Shown here piece after piece: positions 53,156 through 63,172 of a stretch of 64,000 bases of DNA. Location of the stretch: NCBI RefSeq assembly GCF_022811925.1, contig NZ_CP065511.1:4209501-4273500 (forward strand), written 5' to 3'. A program made the position numbers and the translations under genes. The notes under the pieces were generated by a model that was given only the letters and a program-made list of their open reading frames with translations, ran no database searches and was not told the DNA's origin. The stretch is from Cytobacillus oceanisediminis (lineage in GTDB: Bacteria; Bacillota; Bacilli; Bacillales; Cytobacillaceae). Position 1 is the stretch's first letter, and every line of letters starts with the position of its first letter.

Positions 53156-54151
53156 TTACTGTTCAGCATAGACATGCTTTAAAGCAGATTCCGCTTCTGC
53201 ATATGGAGCGTTTTCAGCATAATCAGTTGCTTCGTTTACCAATTTCATAACCCGGTCATTAATTTCCTTTTCGATCGCATCATCCATTACGCTATTTTCT
53301 TTCAGGTATGCGCCAAAAGTAATTATAGGATCTTTTGTTTTCGCTTCAGCCACTTCATCAGGAGCACGGTAGCTTCGGTCATCATCATCAGATGAGTGAG
53401 GAGTTAAACGGTATGAAATGGTTTCGACCAATGTCGGCCCTTCTCCGCGGCGGCCTCTGTCTGCCGCTTCTTTCACAGCTTTATAAACTTCAAGCGGATC
53501 ATTTCCGTCAACTGTTATACCCGGCATGCCGTAGCCGATAGCTCTGTCAGATACGTTTTCGCAAGCAAGCTGCTTTTCAATCGGTACAGAGATTGCATAT
53601 TTATTATTCTCACACATAAAGATAACAGGCAGCTTATGAACACCGGCAAAGTTCGCACCTTCATGGAAGTCCCCCTGGTTTGATGAACCTTCACCAAACG
53701 TTACAAAGGTTACCAGATCTTTTCCTTCCAGCTTTCCGCCAAGAGCAACCCCAACAGCATGAGGCACCTGTGTAGTAACAGGTGAAGAGCCTGTTACGAT
53801 ACGGTTTTTCTTTTGACCAAAATGTCCTGGCATTTGGCGGCCTCCTGAGTTTGGATCTTCAGCTTTGGCAAACCCTGAAAGCATTAATTCCTTTGCAGTC
53901 ATGCCGAATGTAAGGACTACTCCCATGTCGCGATAGTATGGCAGGACGTAATCCTTCTCGCGATCAAGTGCAAATGCAGCACCTACCTGAGCAGCTTCCT
54001 GTCCCTGACATGAAATAACGAAAGGGATTTTTCCCGCGCGGTTCAAAAGCCACATACGCTCATCAATACGTCGAGCTAATAGCATCGTCTCATACATTTC
54101 AAGAACTTTCTCATCACTTAAACCTAAATCTTTATGACGGTTTTCAGCCAT
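53156..54151 (-). CDS. bkdAA: Branched-chain alpha-keto acid dehydrogenase E1 alpha
   Basis: Decarboxylates the 2-keto acids of Val, Leu and Ile. 331 aa. Thiamine-diphosphate motif from GEGSSNQGDFHEG to CENNKYAISVP (near 140-185); phosphorylation-loop-like segment YRLTPHSSDDDDRSYR near 270. AGGAGG precedes ATG. It follows lpdV. Confidence 0.94.
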   Translation of the reverse strand: MAENRHKDLGLSDEKVLEMYETMLLARRIDERMWLLNRAGKIPFVISCQGQEAAQVGAAFALDREKDYVLPYYRDMGVVLTFGMTAKELMLSGFAKAEDPNSGGRQMPGHFGQKKNRIVTGSSPVTTQVPHAVGVALGGKLEGKDLVTFVTFGEGSSNQGDFHEGANFAGVHKLPVIFMCENNKYAISVPIEKQLACENVSDRAIGYGMPGITVDGNDPLEVYKAVKEAADRGRRGEGPTLVETISYRLTPHSSDDDDRSYRAPDEVAEAKTKDPIITFGAYLKENSVMDDAIEKEINDRVMKLVNEATDYAENAPYAEAESALKHVYAEQ

Positions 54152-54231
54152 TTATACAACCTCCTAAGCTAATATGTATCCCCGGGCTCCAAAAGTGAGC
54201 CTGGACTTTTTCTATTTATTCAATTGGAACT

Positions 54232-55653
54232 TTATCCGTGGATAGCTTTTCCATCAACTGCAAGGGCAGCTTCACCGATTGCTTCAGATAACGTCGGATG
54301 AGGATGGATGGTATGTGCTACTTCCCATGGAGTTGCATCAAGAACACGCGCCAGGCCTGCTTCTGAAATCATGTCTGTTACGTGCGGGCCTATCATATGG
54401 ACACCCAGGATATCATCGGTATCTTTATCTGCCACAATTTTGACAAAGCCGTCGGATTCACCAAATACCAGTGCCTTTCCGATTGCCCGGAATGAGAACT
54501 TGCCAGTTTTGACATTATGGCCTTTTTCTTTAGCTTCATCTTCTGTTAATCCTACGCTTGCCGCTTCAGGTGAACTGTAAATGCATTTAGAAACCAGGCT
54601 GTAGTCAATTGGAGAAGGATTCTGGCCGGCAATGTGCTCCACGGCTACAATGCCTTCATGAGAAGCAACATGCGCCAGCTGTAGGCCGCCAATGACGTCA
54701 CCAATTGCATAGATATGGGATTCCTTTGTCTGGAAGTATTCATTTGCTAGAATAAATCCCTTTTCAATCTGAATGTCAGTATTTTCAATGCCAATGCCCT
54801 CTGTATTTGCCTGACGCCCCACAGAAACAAGCAATTTCTCGGCGGAGAATTCCTGCTGAGATCCTTTCACTTCAGCTGAAATCGTAACTCCTTCGCCTTT
54901 CTGAAGGGTTTCAGGAAGCACTTTTGCTCCTGTTACAATTTTGACTCCCTTTTTCTTCATAAGGCGCTGCATTTCTTTTGAAATTTCTTTATCTTCCGTA
55001 GGAATAATGCGGTCAGCATATTCGATTACTGTTACATCAGCACCAAAGTCTGATAACATTGATGCCCATTCGATGCCGATGACTCCGCCTCCAACAATAA
55101 TAATGGAGTTTGGCACTTCTTCCAAAGCTAAAGCCTCATCCGAAGTCATTACAAGTTGTCCATCAATGTCCAATCCTGGCAGGGTACGAGGACGTGATCC
55201 AGTTGCTACAATAACATTTTTAGGGATAAGCATTTCATTTTCGTCCCCATTGTTCATTTCAACAGAAATTGTCCCTGGCATCGGAGAGAAAATAGAAGGT
55301 CCAAGAATGCGGCCTGTGCCTTCAAAAACATCAATCTTGCCTTGCTTCATCAAGTGCTGAACACCTTTATGAAGCTGATCAACGATTTTATTTTTTCTTT
55401 CCTGTACCTTACTGAAATTGATGGATACATCACTTGTCATTACGCCAAAATCTTCACTGTGCTTAGCGGTAGCAAACACTTCAGCACTTCTTAATAAAGC
55501 CTTGCTTGGTATGCAGCCTTTGTGAAGGCAAGTCCCTCCAAGTTTTCCTTTTTCAACCATTGCCGTTTTTAAACCAAGCTGTGAAGCACGGATGGCTGCT
55601 ACATAACCGCCTGTGCCTCCACCTAAAATCACCAAATCATATTCCTGTGCCAA
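54232..55653 (-). CDS. lpdV: Dihydrolipoyl dehydrogenase, E3 of the branched-chain complex
   Basis: Re-oxidises the E2 lipoyl group with FAD and NAD. 473 aa: FAD motif VILGGGTGGYVAA, redox pair in GGTCLHKGCIPSK (near 40-50), NAD-binding IIVGGGVIGIEWAS and the C-terminal HPHPTLSEA with the catalytic His-Glu. Start is TTG 55653, with GGGGGAA upstream. The position inside the bkd operon identifies it as LpdV rather than the pyruvate-complex E3. Confidence 0.94.
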   Translation of the reverse strand: MAQEYDLVILGGGTGGYVAAIRASQLGLKTAMVEKGKLGGTCLHKGCIPSKALLRSAEVFATAKHSEDFGVMTSDVSINFSKVQERKNKIVDQLHKGVQHLMKQGKIDVFEGTGRILGPSIFSPMPGTISVEMNNGDENEMLIPKNVIVATGSRPRTLPGLDIDGQLVMTSDEALALEEVPNSIIIVGGGVIGIEWASMLSDFGADVTVIEYADRIIPTEDKEISKEMQRLMKKKGVKIVTGAKVLPETLQKGEGVTISAEVKGSQQEFSAEKLLVSVGRQANTEGIGIENTDIQIEKGFILANEYFQTKESHIYAIGDVIGGLQLAHVASHEGIVAVEHIAGQNPSPIDYSLVSKCIYSSPEAASVGLTEDEAKEKGHNVKTGKFSFRAIGKALVFGESDGFVKIVADKDTDDILGVHMIGPHVTDMISEAGLARVLDATPWEVAHTIHPHPTLSEAIGEAALAVDGKAIHG

Positions 55654-55667
55654 GTTGCTTCCCCCTT

Positions 55668-56777
55668 CTATTTCAACGCTGCTTTGCCAGCTGTTTTTCC
55701 AGGATATTCTTTTTCAGTCTCTTCACCGCGAAGGACACGAAGAGCGCCTTCTGCGAGTGCCTGCAGTTCATTTTCACCAGGCTGCACCATAACATCTGCA
55801 ATCCAGTTAATCCGCTCACTGATTTCTTTTACAAAGTCCTTGCCATAGGCAAGACCGCCTGTAAGGATAATGGCATCAACCTTTCCGCCAAGCACTGCAC
55901 TGGCAGAACCGATTTCCTTAGCCACCTGATAAGCCATTGCGGAGTAGACAAGCTTTGCTTTCTCATCTCCGTTTTCAATCATCTTTTCAACCTTTACTGC
56001 ATCATTTGTTCCCAGGTAACCAACGAGACCGCCTTGTCCAACAAGCTTCTTCATCACTTCTTCACGATAAAAGCTGCCGGAGTAGCAAAGTCCCACCAAA
56101 TCACCGGCAGGTACTGTACCTGCCCGTTCCGGACTGAATGGCCCGTCTCCGTGAAGTCCGTTATTAACATCAACTACTCTGCCTTTTTTATGAGCGCCTA
56201 CAGTAATACCTCCGCCCATATGCGTAACGATCAGGTTAAGCTCCTCGTACTTTAGCCCAAGTTCTTTAGCTACTCTCCTGGCAACAGCTTTCTGATTTAA
56301 GGCATGGAAAATACTTTTCCTCTCTATCATTGAAAAGCCTGAAATACGGGCAATTGGATCCAATTCATCAACCACAACCGGATCGACAATGAACGAAGGA
56401 ATATTTAAACCCGAAGCAATCTCATATGCCAGGATTCCGCCAAGGTTAGAAGCATGCTGACCAGCAAAACCGGCACGAAGATCCTCAAGCATTGCATCAT
56501 TAACTGAATATGTGCCTCCTTCAATCGGTCGCAGCAAACCGCCACGGCCGCACACTGCACTTAATTTGGAGATATTGATTCCTTCATGATCCAGTGTTTC
56601 CAGAATGGTCTGCTTGCGGAATTCATATTGATCGATAATACTTTCATAAGAGTTAATGACATCTGCATCATGGCGCAATGTCTTCTCCAGGACAGAGATC
56701 TCATTATCGAAAACTCCAATCTTAGTTGAAGTGGATCCCGGATTGATGACGAGAATTCGATGTTCTTGTTCTAGCAC
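55668..56777 (-). CDS. buk: Butyrate (branched-chain acid) kinase
   Basis: Makes ATP from acyl phosphates (isobutyryl-, isovaleryl-, butyryl-phosphate). ASKHA-fold acetokinase-family enzyme of 369 aa: [14 protein letters not shown] at the N terminus, [23 protein letters not shown] near 185 and [12 protein letters not shown] near 300. Start GTG 56777 behind GGAGG. It works with Ptb. Confidence 0.94.
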   Translation of the reverse strand: MLEQEHRILVINPGSTSTKIGVFDNEISVLEKTLRHDADVINSYESIIDQYEFRKQTILETLDHEGINISKLSAVCGRGGLLRPIEGGTYSVNDAMLEDLRAGFAGQHASNLGGILAYEIASGLNIPSFIVDPVVVDELDPIARISGFSMIERKSIFHALNQKAVARRVAKELGLKYEELNLIVTHMGGGITVGAHKKGRVVDVNNGLHGDGPFSPERAGTVPAGDLVGLCYSGSFYREEVMKKLVGQGGLVGYLGTNDAVKVEKMIENGDEKAKLVYSAMAYQVAKEIGSASAVLGGKVDAIILTGGLAYGKDFVKEISERINWIADVMVQPGENELQALAEGALRVLRGEETEKEYPGKTAGKAALK

Positions 56778-56875
56778 GTTTAAACCTCCATAAAGAGCGG
56801 AAATCTCCCTTGTAAAAGCATACTCTTACTCAGGTACTATAACTCCGCTGCATTTTTTCTACTCTGTTTTTAAAG

Positions 56876-56909
56876 GCAAAGACGCTGAATATTCCATTCA
56901 GCGCTTTGC
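56876..56909 (-). other. Intercistronic hairpin between bcd and buk
   Basis: GCAAAG-CGCTGAAT pairs with ATTCAGCG-CTTTGC, then CTTTAAAAAC on the minus strand. Probably partial termination or 3' stabilisation of the ptb-bcd message. Confidence 0.55.
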
Positions 56910-56938
56910 ATTTCAGGAAAGATAGTCCTCCCTGAAAC

Positions 56939-58033
56939 TTATCTGCGGCTTAGAATATGATGGCCATTTTGGAGGAATTGTCCGCGTGAATTACGCATTC
57001 TTTCAATTCTTTCCTCAACCATGCGGTCAGCCGCTTTATATGTCGGAATTCCATCCCTTTTAGCAATTTCAATAACTTTTTCAATATTATTGTATACAGT
57101 TTCAACTTTTTTCATTGCACGTTCGCGGTTGTATCCGTACAGCTCATCTGCAACATTAATAACTCCGCCTGCATTAATTACATAGTCTGGAGCGTAAACG
57201 ATGCCCATCTCATGGATTAAGTCACCGTGGCGTGTTTCTTTAAGCTGATTGTTGGCAGCTCCAGCGATTACTTTTGCTTTCAGCTGTGGAATTGTATCAT
57301 CATTAACTGTGGCACCTAAAGCACAAGGAGCATAAATATCACATTCAACTCCATAAATTTCATTCGGTTCAACTGCTTTAGCACCGAACTCTTCAACTGC
57401 ACGCTGAACTGCTTCTTTATTAATATCCGTAACAATCAGCTGTGCACCTTCTTCATGCAGATGGCGGCAAAGATTGAACGCAACGTTTCCAACACCCTGA
57501 ACAGCAATTGTTTTGCCTTCAAGAGAGTCAGTTCCGAATGCCGCCTTTGCTGCTGCCTTCATTCCTCTGTATACGCCATAAGCTGTAACTGGTGAAGGGT
57601 TGCCAGAAGAACCGAAAGCAGGTGAAATTCCTGTTACATAGTCTGTTTCCTCATGGATCAGGTCCATATCAGCTACAGTAGTACCCACGTCCTCAGCAGT
57701 AATGTAACGTCCATTTAAACCTTGGATATAGCGTCCGAATGCACGGAACATTTCTTCGTTTTTATCTTTGCGCGGATCGCCGATAATAACTGTTTTACCG
57801 CCTCCAAGATTTAAACCAGCTGCTGCATTCTTATAAGTCATGCCGCGTGCAAGGCGCAATGCATCCTCAATAGCTGCTTCTTCAGATTCATAAGTCCACA
57901 TGCGTGTACCGCCTAGTGCTGGGCCTAAAGTGGTATCATGAATAGCAATAATAGCTTTTAAGCCTGATTGTTTGTCCTGGCAAAACACCACTTGTTCGTA
58001 ATCGTAAGTTTCTAGGTATTTGAAGATTTCCAT
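56939..58033 (-). CDS. bcd: Branched-chain amino acid (leucine) dehydrogenase
   Basis: NAD-dependent oxidative deamination of Leu, Val and Ile to 2-keto acids, feeding BkdA. 364 aa Glu/Leu/Phe dehydrogenase family: [10 protein letters not shown] and [21 protein letters not shown] with catalytic Lys near 80, Rossmann motif [13 protein letters not shown] near 180. GGGGAGG before ATG. Confidence 0.95.
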   Translation of the reverse strand: MEIFKYLETYDYEQVVFCQDKQSGLKAIIAIHDTTLGPALGGTRMWTYESEEAAIEDALRLARGMTYKNAAAGLNLGGGKTVIIGDPRKDKNEEMFRAFGRYIQGLNGRYITAEDVGTTVADMDLIHEETDYVTGISPAFGSSGNPSPVTAYGVYRGMKAAAKAAFGTDSLEGKTIAVQGVGNVAFNLCRHLHEEGAQLIVTDINKEAVQRAVEEFGAKAVEPNEIYGVECDIYAPCALGATVNDDTIPQLKAKVIAGAANNQLKETRHGDLIHEMGIVYAPDYVINAGGVINVADELYGYNRERAMKKVETVYNNIEKVIEIAKRDGIPTYKAADRMVEERIERMRNSRGQFLQNGHHILSRR

Positions 58034-58139
58034 GTTATAATTCCTCCCCGGATTTTTTAAAAGTAATATGTTCGTTTTGTTAATAAATTTTTAATTGCGA
58101 TTTAGAAAATGCTGAATGAATTAATTTCTATCAAACCCA

Positions 58140-59042
58140 TTACTTTGCTGAGCATATCGCTAAAGCCAGTGAATAAACCTTGCTTTCAGCCGAATCTGCT
58201 CTTGAAGTAAGAACGATCGGAGCTTTGGCACCTGCAATAACGGCTCCTACTTTTGCTTTAGCAAAATAGACAAGTGATTTATATAAAGTATTCCCAACTT
58301 CTATAGTCGGCACTAATAAAATATCTGCCTGTCCGGCAACTTCGCTTTTGATCCCCTTATGTTCAGCCGCTTCAAATGAAATTGCATTATCCAAAGCCAG
58401 AGGACCGTCGACAAGACAATCTTTTATCTGGCCCCTTTGGTTCATAAGAGTTAATGCTGATGCATCCAGAGTTGCCTGCATAGCAGGATTAACAACCTCT
58501 ACTGCAGCAATCGGGGCTACAAGAGGCTTTTCTATTCCTATGCTCCTTGCAATTTCAACTGCATTTTTCAGGATTTGTGCTTTTTGATTGAGGTCCGGTG
58601 CAATATTCATAGCTGCATCAGTGACAATCGTAAATCGTTCAAAACCTGGAACCTCAAATACAGCCACATGTGATAAAACATTACCTGTTCTTAAGCCGAA
58701 TTCTTTATTTAAGACAGCTTTTAAAATACCTGCAGTCGGGATATTTCCCTTCATCAGCACATTGGCTTTCTGCTCTTTTACAGCCCTGACTGCCAATTCT
58801 GCAGCTTGAGCAGGCGATTCTGCATGAATGATTTCAAGCTTAGGGCTTTCAGCTGCTGCGCTATGATTCCGATTTATAATTTCGCGGATTTTTTCCTGAT
58901 CTCCGAATAATAAAAAGCTTGCTAAGTTCAGCTTAATTGCTTCAGCAACTGCTTCGAGAACTTCTTCGTCTTCCGCTGCGGCTACGGCTACAGTTTTCTC
59001 ACCATATTGGGTTGCTTTCGTTAGAAGCGAATCCAATTTCAT
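58140..59042 (-). CDS. ptb: Phosphate butyryltransferase
   Basis: Exchanges CoA for phosphate on butyryl-, isobutyryl- or isovaleryl-CoA, the substrate-making step for Buk. 300 aa phosphotransacetylase-family enzyme: LMKGNIPTAGILKAVLNKE near 95, FTIVTDAAMNIAPDL near 138 and LLVPTIEVGNTLYKSL near 240. GGGGG before ATG. First gene after the sigma-54-type promoter. Confidence 0.94.
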   Translation of the reverse strand: MKLDSLLTKATQYGEKTVAVAAAEDEEVLEAVAEAIKLNLASFLLFGDQEKIREIINRNHSAAAESPKLEIIHAESPAQAAELAVRAVKEQKANVLMKGNIPTAGILKAVLNKEFGLRTGNVLSHVAVFEVPGFERFTIVTDAAMNIAPDLNQKAQILKNAVEIARSIGIEKPLVAPIAAVEVVNPAMQATLDASALTLMNQRGQIKDCLVDGPLALDNAISFEAAEHKGIKSEVAGQADILLVPTIEVGNTLYKSLVYFAKAKVGAVIAGAKAPIVLTSRADSAESKVYSLALAICSAK

Positions 59043-59059
59043 CTGTTCAACCCCCTTAC

Positions 59060-59125
59060 AAGAAAAGCGCAGGCGCCTTGCCCACCCCCGACACCACGAG
59101 GGGGCAGGCTGCTTGCACTAGACAA
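59060..59125 (-). repeat. Dispersed CTAG..GCGCC-type repeat, copy 4
   Basis: Minus-strand copy with CTAGTGCAAG in place of CTAGCTCCAG, GCC..CCCCCTCGTGG..GGGGGTGG arms and the GCGCTTTTCTT end. It sits between the sigma-54 promoter and ptb, so it is carried in the 5' leader of the bkd mRNA. Confidence 0.6.
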
Positions 59126-59167
59126 TAATCGACGCCTTTTTCTTGATGTTCTTCCGTTTATTATTCT

Positions 59168-59184
59168 TGCAAGAAGTGTGCCAA
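59168..59184 (-). promoter_or_regulatory. Sigma-54 (SigL) promoter of the bkd operon
   Basis: On the minus strand TTGGCAC-ACTTC-TTGCA is a perfect -24/-12 element. It precedes ptb by about 126 bp. B. subtilis bkd is SigL- and BkdR-dependent, and bkdR is adjacent here. Confidence 0.92.
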
Positions 59185-59204
59185 CTTAAAAAATGCTGTG
59201 AAAA

Positions 59205-59245
59205 CGCTTTATTCATCGAACTAAAGCGCGCAAATAATTGCACAC
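59205..59245. promoter_or_regulatory. Candidate BkdR binding sites upstream of the bkd promoter
   Basis: Two imperfect palindromes: CGCTTT (59205-59210) with AAAGCG (59223-59228), and GCGCGCAA with TTGCACAC (59226-59245). They lie about 20-60 bp upstream of the -24 element, closer than usual for enhancer sites, and run up to the bkdR stop. Confidence 0.35.
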
Positions 59246-59253
59246 TATGAAAT

Positions 59254-61320
59254 TTATTGCATGCCATCTTTTGCAATATCGTATTTCTCCAATTTATAGT
59301 AAAGATTCCTGACTGAGAGTCCAAGCGATTTAGCTGTCTTGGTTTTATTTCCATCCAGCTTGTGAAGTGTTTGTCTGATCATTTTTGCCTCATACTGCTC
59401 TACCAGCTGAGTTAAGGTTTTAGTTTGTGCTTCTTCACTTGTTTCAACGCTCGGAAACGGATTATTGGCACCTATTAAATCCGGAATATGCCGTTCCTCT
59501 ATTTCCGTTTCGTTGTAATTCATAAAAATAATGGCCCTGCCGAGGATATTATCAAGTTCTCTCACATTTCCCGGCCAATCATAAGCCATCAGTTTATTAA
59601 CAGCTTGTTCTGTTACACCTTCTACATTCCGTCCATATTCCTGATTGATCTTTTGAATAAGTCTGCTGCATAGAAGAGGAATATCCTCCTTCCTGCGTCT
59701 TAATGAAGGAATATGTATGGGCATTCTATTCAGCCTGTAGTATAAGTCTTCCCTGAAGGTGCCGTCTGCAATTCCTTTTTCTAAATTCACATTGGTCGCA
59801 GCAATAACACGAACATCTATTGAAACAGGCTTGGTCCCTCCAACTCTTGTAATTTCATGTTCTTGAAGAACCCTGAGCAGTTTCGCCTGAGTGTTAGCTG
59901 TCAGCTCGCCAATTTCATCCAGAAAGATACTGCCTTTATCAGCTTCCTCAAACAAACCCCGTTTACCGCCTCTTTTTGCTCCCGAGAATGCCCCCTCTTC
60001 ATAGCCGAATAATTCGCTTTCCAGAAGAGACTCTGATAACGCGGCGCAATTAACCCTGATAAACTTGTTATATTTTCGGTCGCTTGCATTATGTATAGCG
60101 TGGGCGAACAATTCTTTGCCTGTCCCTGATTCTCCTCTAAGCAAAACGGTAGCGGGAGTTTTAGCTCCAAGTCTTGCCTGTTCAATTGCAAGCGTCATCT
60201 CTTCAGATGTTCCAATAATATCCTCAAATGAATATTTCGCTTCCAATGTACGGATAATCTGTCTTGCCCGGCTTAATTCACGGTTCAGATTCTGAATTTC
60301 CGATACGTCGTGAATAACACCAACACTTCCTTTTAACTTTCCATCAACAATGACAGGCGCAACATTTACAATAACATCCTTTCTTTTCGGTCCGACCCTC
60401 ATGGCCACACCTCTCATCGCCCTTCTCGTTTGAAGAACCTTCATATGAACACTTTCACCTTCGGAAATATCCGCTGTGGCAGGCTTCCCGATCACTTTTT
60501 CTTCTTCCAGGCCAGTAAGCCTGGAATATGCCGGATTAATCAAAATCCCTTTCCCATTTTCATCAACTACGGAAATGGCTTCCTCACTTGATTGAATAAT
60601 CGCCTGAAGCATCGTCTGTATCTCTTTCAAATTCGTAATTTCTTCCGCAAGCGAGACTACTTCTGTTATGTCCTTAAAAACAGCAAATGCACCCATTAAT
60701 TCGTTATTTTCTCCAAGCATCGGTATTCTTGTCGTTATAATTTTCAGGCCATTTGCCAAAGTCATTGCCTGATTCGCTTCAATTCTCCTTGTCGCCATAA
60801 CTCTGGGAAGCATGCTGTCCGTAATGACTTCATTAATTTTTTTTCCTAAAGCGTCTTTCCTCTTAATTCCTGTTATTCTCTCCGCACTTCGATTAAAGAC
60901 TGTAATCTCACTAAGATTATTGATTACTATCATTCCGTCATCAGTCGAATTAAAAATCAAATCATGCTTATACGTTTCATTTCTGAATTTTGAAATCAGC
61001 TCTTCCTTTTCTTCAAGTAATTTCGCGATTAAAAAAGCTACACTTCCAGGTATTAGGACCGTATTTTTGCTTCTGGCTTCCCTGATGTCGATAAATACTT
61101 GTTCATTTCCGGTAACTTCAATAATGATATCAATATCTTGATCCATAAAATGACGCCAATCAGTGCCAATCGGGATGTCGCTTTCTTTGGCAATCTGAAG
61201 CCCGTCAGCATCCGGATCGATATCCACCATTGCTTTTACATCCAGAACAGCCGTTTCTTTTATTATTTTAAGGATGGACGTACCGCCTTTTCCTGCACCG
61301 ACAATCATTACTGTTTGCAT
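59254..61320 (-). CDS. bkdR: BkdR, sigma-54-dependent transcriptional activator
   Basis: Enhancer-binding protein activating bkd. 688 aa from ATG 61320: a Rossmann-like N-terminal domain ([12 protein letters not shown], residues 4-15), two PAS domains (about 130-240 and 245-355), an AAA+ domain with GESGTGKE Walker A near 405, the sigma-54 contact [10 protein letters not shown] and FLDEIGEL, then a Fis-type HTH at the C terminus ([20 protein letters not shown]). The ORF extends to 61353 without a better start. The N-terminal Rossmann domain may sense a metabolite. Confidence 0.92.
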   Translation of the reverse strand: MQTVMIVGAGKGGTSILKIIKETAVLDVKAMVDIDPDADGLQIAKESDIPIGTDWRHFMDQDIDIIIEVTGNEQVFIDIREARSKNTVLIPGSVAFLIAKLLEEKEELISKFRNETYKHDLIFNSTDDGMIVINNLSEITVFNRSAERITGIKRKDALGKKINEVITDSMLPRVMATRRIEANQAMTLANGLKIITTRIPMLGENNELMGAFAVFKDITEVVSLAEEITNLKEIQTMLQAIIQSSEEAISVVDENGKGILINPAYSRLTGLEEEKVIGKPATADISEGESVHMKVLQTRRAMRGVAMRVGPKRKDVIVNVAPVIVDGKLKGSVGVIHDVSEIQNLNRELSRARQIIRTLEAKYSFEDIIGTSEEMTLAIEQARLGAKTPATVLLRGESGTGKELFAHAIHNASDRKYNKFIRVNCAALSESLLESELFGYEEGAFSGAKRGGKRGLFEEADKGSIFLDEIGELTANTQAKLLRVLQEHEITRVGGTKPVSIDVRVIAATNVNLEKGIADGTFREDLYYRLNRMPIHIPSLRRRKEDIPLLCSRLIQKINQEYGRNVEGVTEQAVNKLMAYDWPGNVRELDNILGRAIIFMNYNETEIEERHIPDLIGANNPFPSVETSEEAQTKTLTQLVEQYEAKMIRQTLHKLDGNKTKTAKSLGLSVRNLYYKLEKYDIAKDGMQ

Positions 61321-61474
61321 TGTTTTACCTGCTTTCATTGAAAATTCTTGCACGCTTCACATTATTCCGTGCAACATTCTTCATGATTTTATTTTAGCAC
61401 AGCAACGGCACTTGACAAATTTATTTAATGATTTATGATTTCGGTAGGTAATTCGATTTGAAGGGAATTTTTTT

Positions 61475-61711
61475 ATGATTAGACTAATTGCTTTATTAAT
61501 TTTACTCCTGCCAGGCATATTGGCTGTCTATGGGATAAAATTAATGAGAGATATGGTCTTTGGCGTATTGCAAAGCCCATTTCCATATTTATGGCTTCAA
61601 TTTGTTTCAGGTTTCCTTTTCTTAATCATAGGTCTTGGCTTTATCGCAGGATTTATTCTTTATCGCGATCGAAAGAGAAACAAAGTTCAGGAACGATTTA
61701 AAACCAAATAA
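61475..61711 (+). CDS. yqzF: YqzF-like membrane protein (DUF2627)
   Basis: 78-residue protein with two membrane helices (about 3-20 and 40-65) and a Lys/Arg-rich tail. Function unknown. Found between bkdR and spo0A in B. subtilis. GAAGGGAA precedes ATG. Divergent from bkdR. Confidence 0.85.
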   Translation: MIRLIALLILLLPGILAVYGIKLMRDMVFGVLQSPFPYLWLQFVSGFLFLIIGLGFIAGFILYRDRKRNKVQERFKTK

Positions 61712-61728
61712 GTTAGTGGGGGATAAAA

Positions 61729-61869
61729 GTGAAGCCGCTGCAGATATCACCGGAAACAGCATTAATGCTTGCTGAAAAACTAAATCTTCCTCTTGAGCAA
61801 ATCATGCACATGCCTCAGCACATTCTGATTCAAAAGATGATGGAGCTTGAGAAAGAAGAAAAAAAATAA
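61729..61869 (+). CDS. YycC-like small protein
   Basis: 46-residue peptide starting at GTG 61729 behind GGGGGAT: MKPLQISPETALMLAEKLNL, then PLEQIMHMPQHIL and a Glu/Lys-rich end. The MHMPQHIL segment and length match the YycC family as I remember it; function unknown. It follows yqzF by 17 nt with a strong terminator behind, so yqzF and this gene form an operon. Confidence 0.75.
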   Translation: MKPLQISPETALMLAEKLNLPLEQIMHMPQHILIQKMMELEKEEKK

Positions 61870-61872
61870 ATT

Positions 61873-61910
61873 AAAAAGTTCAGTTTGAAAAATTTCAAAC
61901 TGAACTTTTT
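61873..61910 (+). terminator. Terminator after yqzF and the YycC-like gene
   Basis: 18-bp stem AAAAAGTTCAGTTTGAAA paired with TTTCAAACTGAACTTTTT, ending in T-runs. Confidence 0.92.
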
Positions 61911-62000
61911 TGTTTCCGCTGAGTTTTGAGGATAATAAAAAACGCCCCATAAGGAGCGCAGCAAAATAAATAAATGATTTTGTTATAAGTCCTTACCCTT

Positions 62001-62789
62001 TCAAGAAGCTTTGTGCTCCAGACGCAGCTTATCTGCAACCATTGCAATAAATTCCGAGTTGGTTGGCTTTGCTTTTGTCATGCTGACTGTATATCCGAAA
62101 AGAGAGGAAATGGAATCAATATTACCGCGGCTCCACGCAACTTCAATCGCATGGCGGATTGCACGCTCCACACGGCTTGCCGTAGTATTAAACTTCTTAG
62201 CTATATCGGGGTACAGCACTTTTGTAATGGAACCGAGAAGTTCTATATCATTGTACACCATTGAAATTGCTTCACGGAGATATAAGTATCCTTTAATATG
62301 GGCAGGAACGCCAATTTCATGGATGATGCTGGTGATGCTGGCATCCAGGTTCTTAGGCTTTGCTTCTGCCTGAGTACGGTAAGATGGAGCGGGCTTGCGG
62401 AGAAATGAATTTGATTTTCCGCTGACCTGACGTATATGGCTTGCCAAATTGTCCATGTCAAATGGTTTAAGGATAAAGTAAGAAGCTCCCAAATCCACTG
62501 CCTTTTTGGTGACATCTTCCTGTCCGAATGCAGTAAGCATGATGACATTAGGGAGTGAATTCAAATTTAAATCTCTCATTTTTTCGAGTACAGCAAGTCC
62601 ATCCAAGTGAGGCATGATGATATCCAATACAAGAACGTCGGGCTGTGTCTGCTCTAATATTTCGAGGCAATCCTGTCCATTATGAGCAACACCGGCAACT
62701 TCCATGTCTTCCTGGGAAGATATATATTCCTCTAAAAGCCCGACCAGTTCCCTATTATCATCCACAACACAAACTTTTATTTTCTTCAC
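62001..62789 (-). CDS. spo0A: Spo0A, master regulator of sporulation
   Basis: Response regulator that, phosphorylated through the phosphorelay, binds 0A boxes. 262 aa. Receiver domain with VVDDNRELV (acidic pocket D10/D11) and phosphoacceptor D56 in [13 protein letters not shown] in [11 protein letters not shown]-terminal effector domain with the recognition helix in [30 protein letters not shown]. Start is GTG 62789 behind GAGGAGG, as in B. subtilis. spoIVB is upstream on the same strand. Confidence 0.98.
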   Translation of the reverse strand: MKKIKVCVVDDNRELVGLLEEYISSQEDMEVAGVAHNGQDCLEILEQTQPDVLVLDIIMPHLDGLAVLEKMRDLNLNSLPNVIMLTAFGQEDVTKKAVDLGASYFILKPFDMDNLASHIRQVSGKSNSFLRKPAPSYRTQAEAKPKNLDASITSIIHEIGVPAHIKGYLYLREAISMVYNDIELLGSITKVLYPDIAKKFNTTASRVERAIRHAIEVAWSRGNIDSISSLFGYTVSMTKAKPTNSEFIAMVADKLRLEHKAS

Positions 62790-62883
62790 TTACTTTCCTC
62801 CTCGGTCCAATTATGGTCTCTTTAATGAATGTTCATTTTCGAACACGCTCTTTTTGATATCTATTTTCTATTCTAAATGAGAA

Positions 62884-63021
62884 ATTCGACAATGCAACAA
62901 AAATCCCTCTACTTTTTTGAAATTTTCTTAAAAAACCAACTAAATCTCATTTATTCTTTTGTTTTCTTCTGTTTTCGACCGATTTCGTCACACTCTTTAC
63001 AATTCGTGTATTTTTGTCGAA
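62884..63021 (-). promoter_or_regulatory. spo0A control region: sigma-H promoter and 0A boxes
   Basis: Sigma-H promoter on the minus strand: AGGGATT (62902-62908), 14 nt, GAAT (62884-62887). Perfect 0A boxes TGTCGAA at 62885-62891 (minus) and 63015-63021 (plus); 6-of-7 matches at 62974-62980 and 62984-62990. This is the layout expected for the sporulation promoter Ps and its Spo0A autoregulation in B. subtilis. Confidence 0.75.
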
Positions 63022-63070
63022 AAATCTTTGTTTTCATTCATTTTAGCATAATTATGGCTGTTTCCTCATA

Positions 63071-63110
63071 GGTTTTGTTTAGCCTATAATATGACCTGTT
63101 GATTTCCGCT
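63071..63110. mobile_element. Remnant of the MITE-like element (left part)
   Basis: GCCTATAATATGACCTGTTGATTTCCGCT aligns with the left part of copy A (GCCTATCAATG..CCGTTGATTTCCGCT). Only about 40 bp remain, between the spoIVB terminator and the spo0A control region. The rest of the 62790-63172 gap is the spo0A leader and promoter. Confidence 0.5.
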
Positions 63111-63128
63111 GTACAAGAACAGCCAAAA

Positions 63129-63154
63129 AAAAGGACGGGTTTTACCCGCCTTTT
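63129..63154 (-). terminator. Terminator after spoIVB
   Basis: AAAAGGCGGGT and ACCCG-CCTTTT form a stem with an AAA loop; eight T follow on the minus strand. Confidence 0.88.
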
Positions 63155-63172
63155 AATTGTTCCATTCAAGTA

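Noticed and set aside
62830..62845. TGTTCATTTTCGAACA palindrome in the spo0A leader considered as a LexA box
   Set aside because: The half-sites are in the wrong order (GTTC then GAAC) with a 6-bp gap; the LexA box is GAAC-N4-GTTC. It may be a leader hairpin only.
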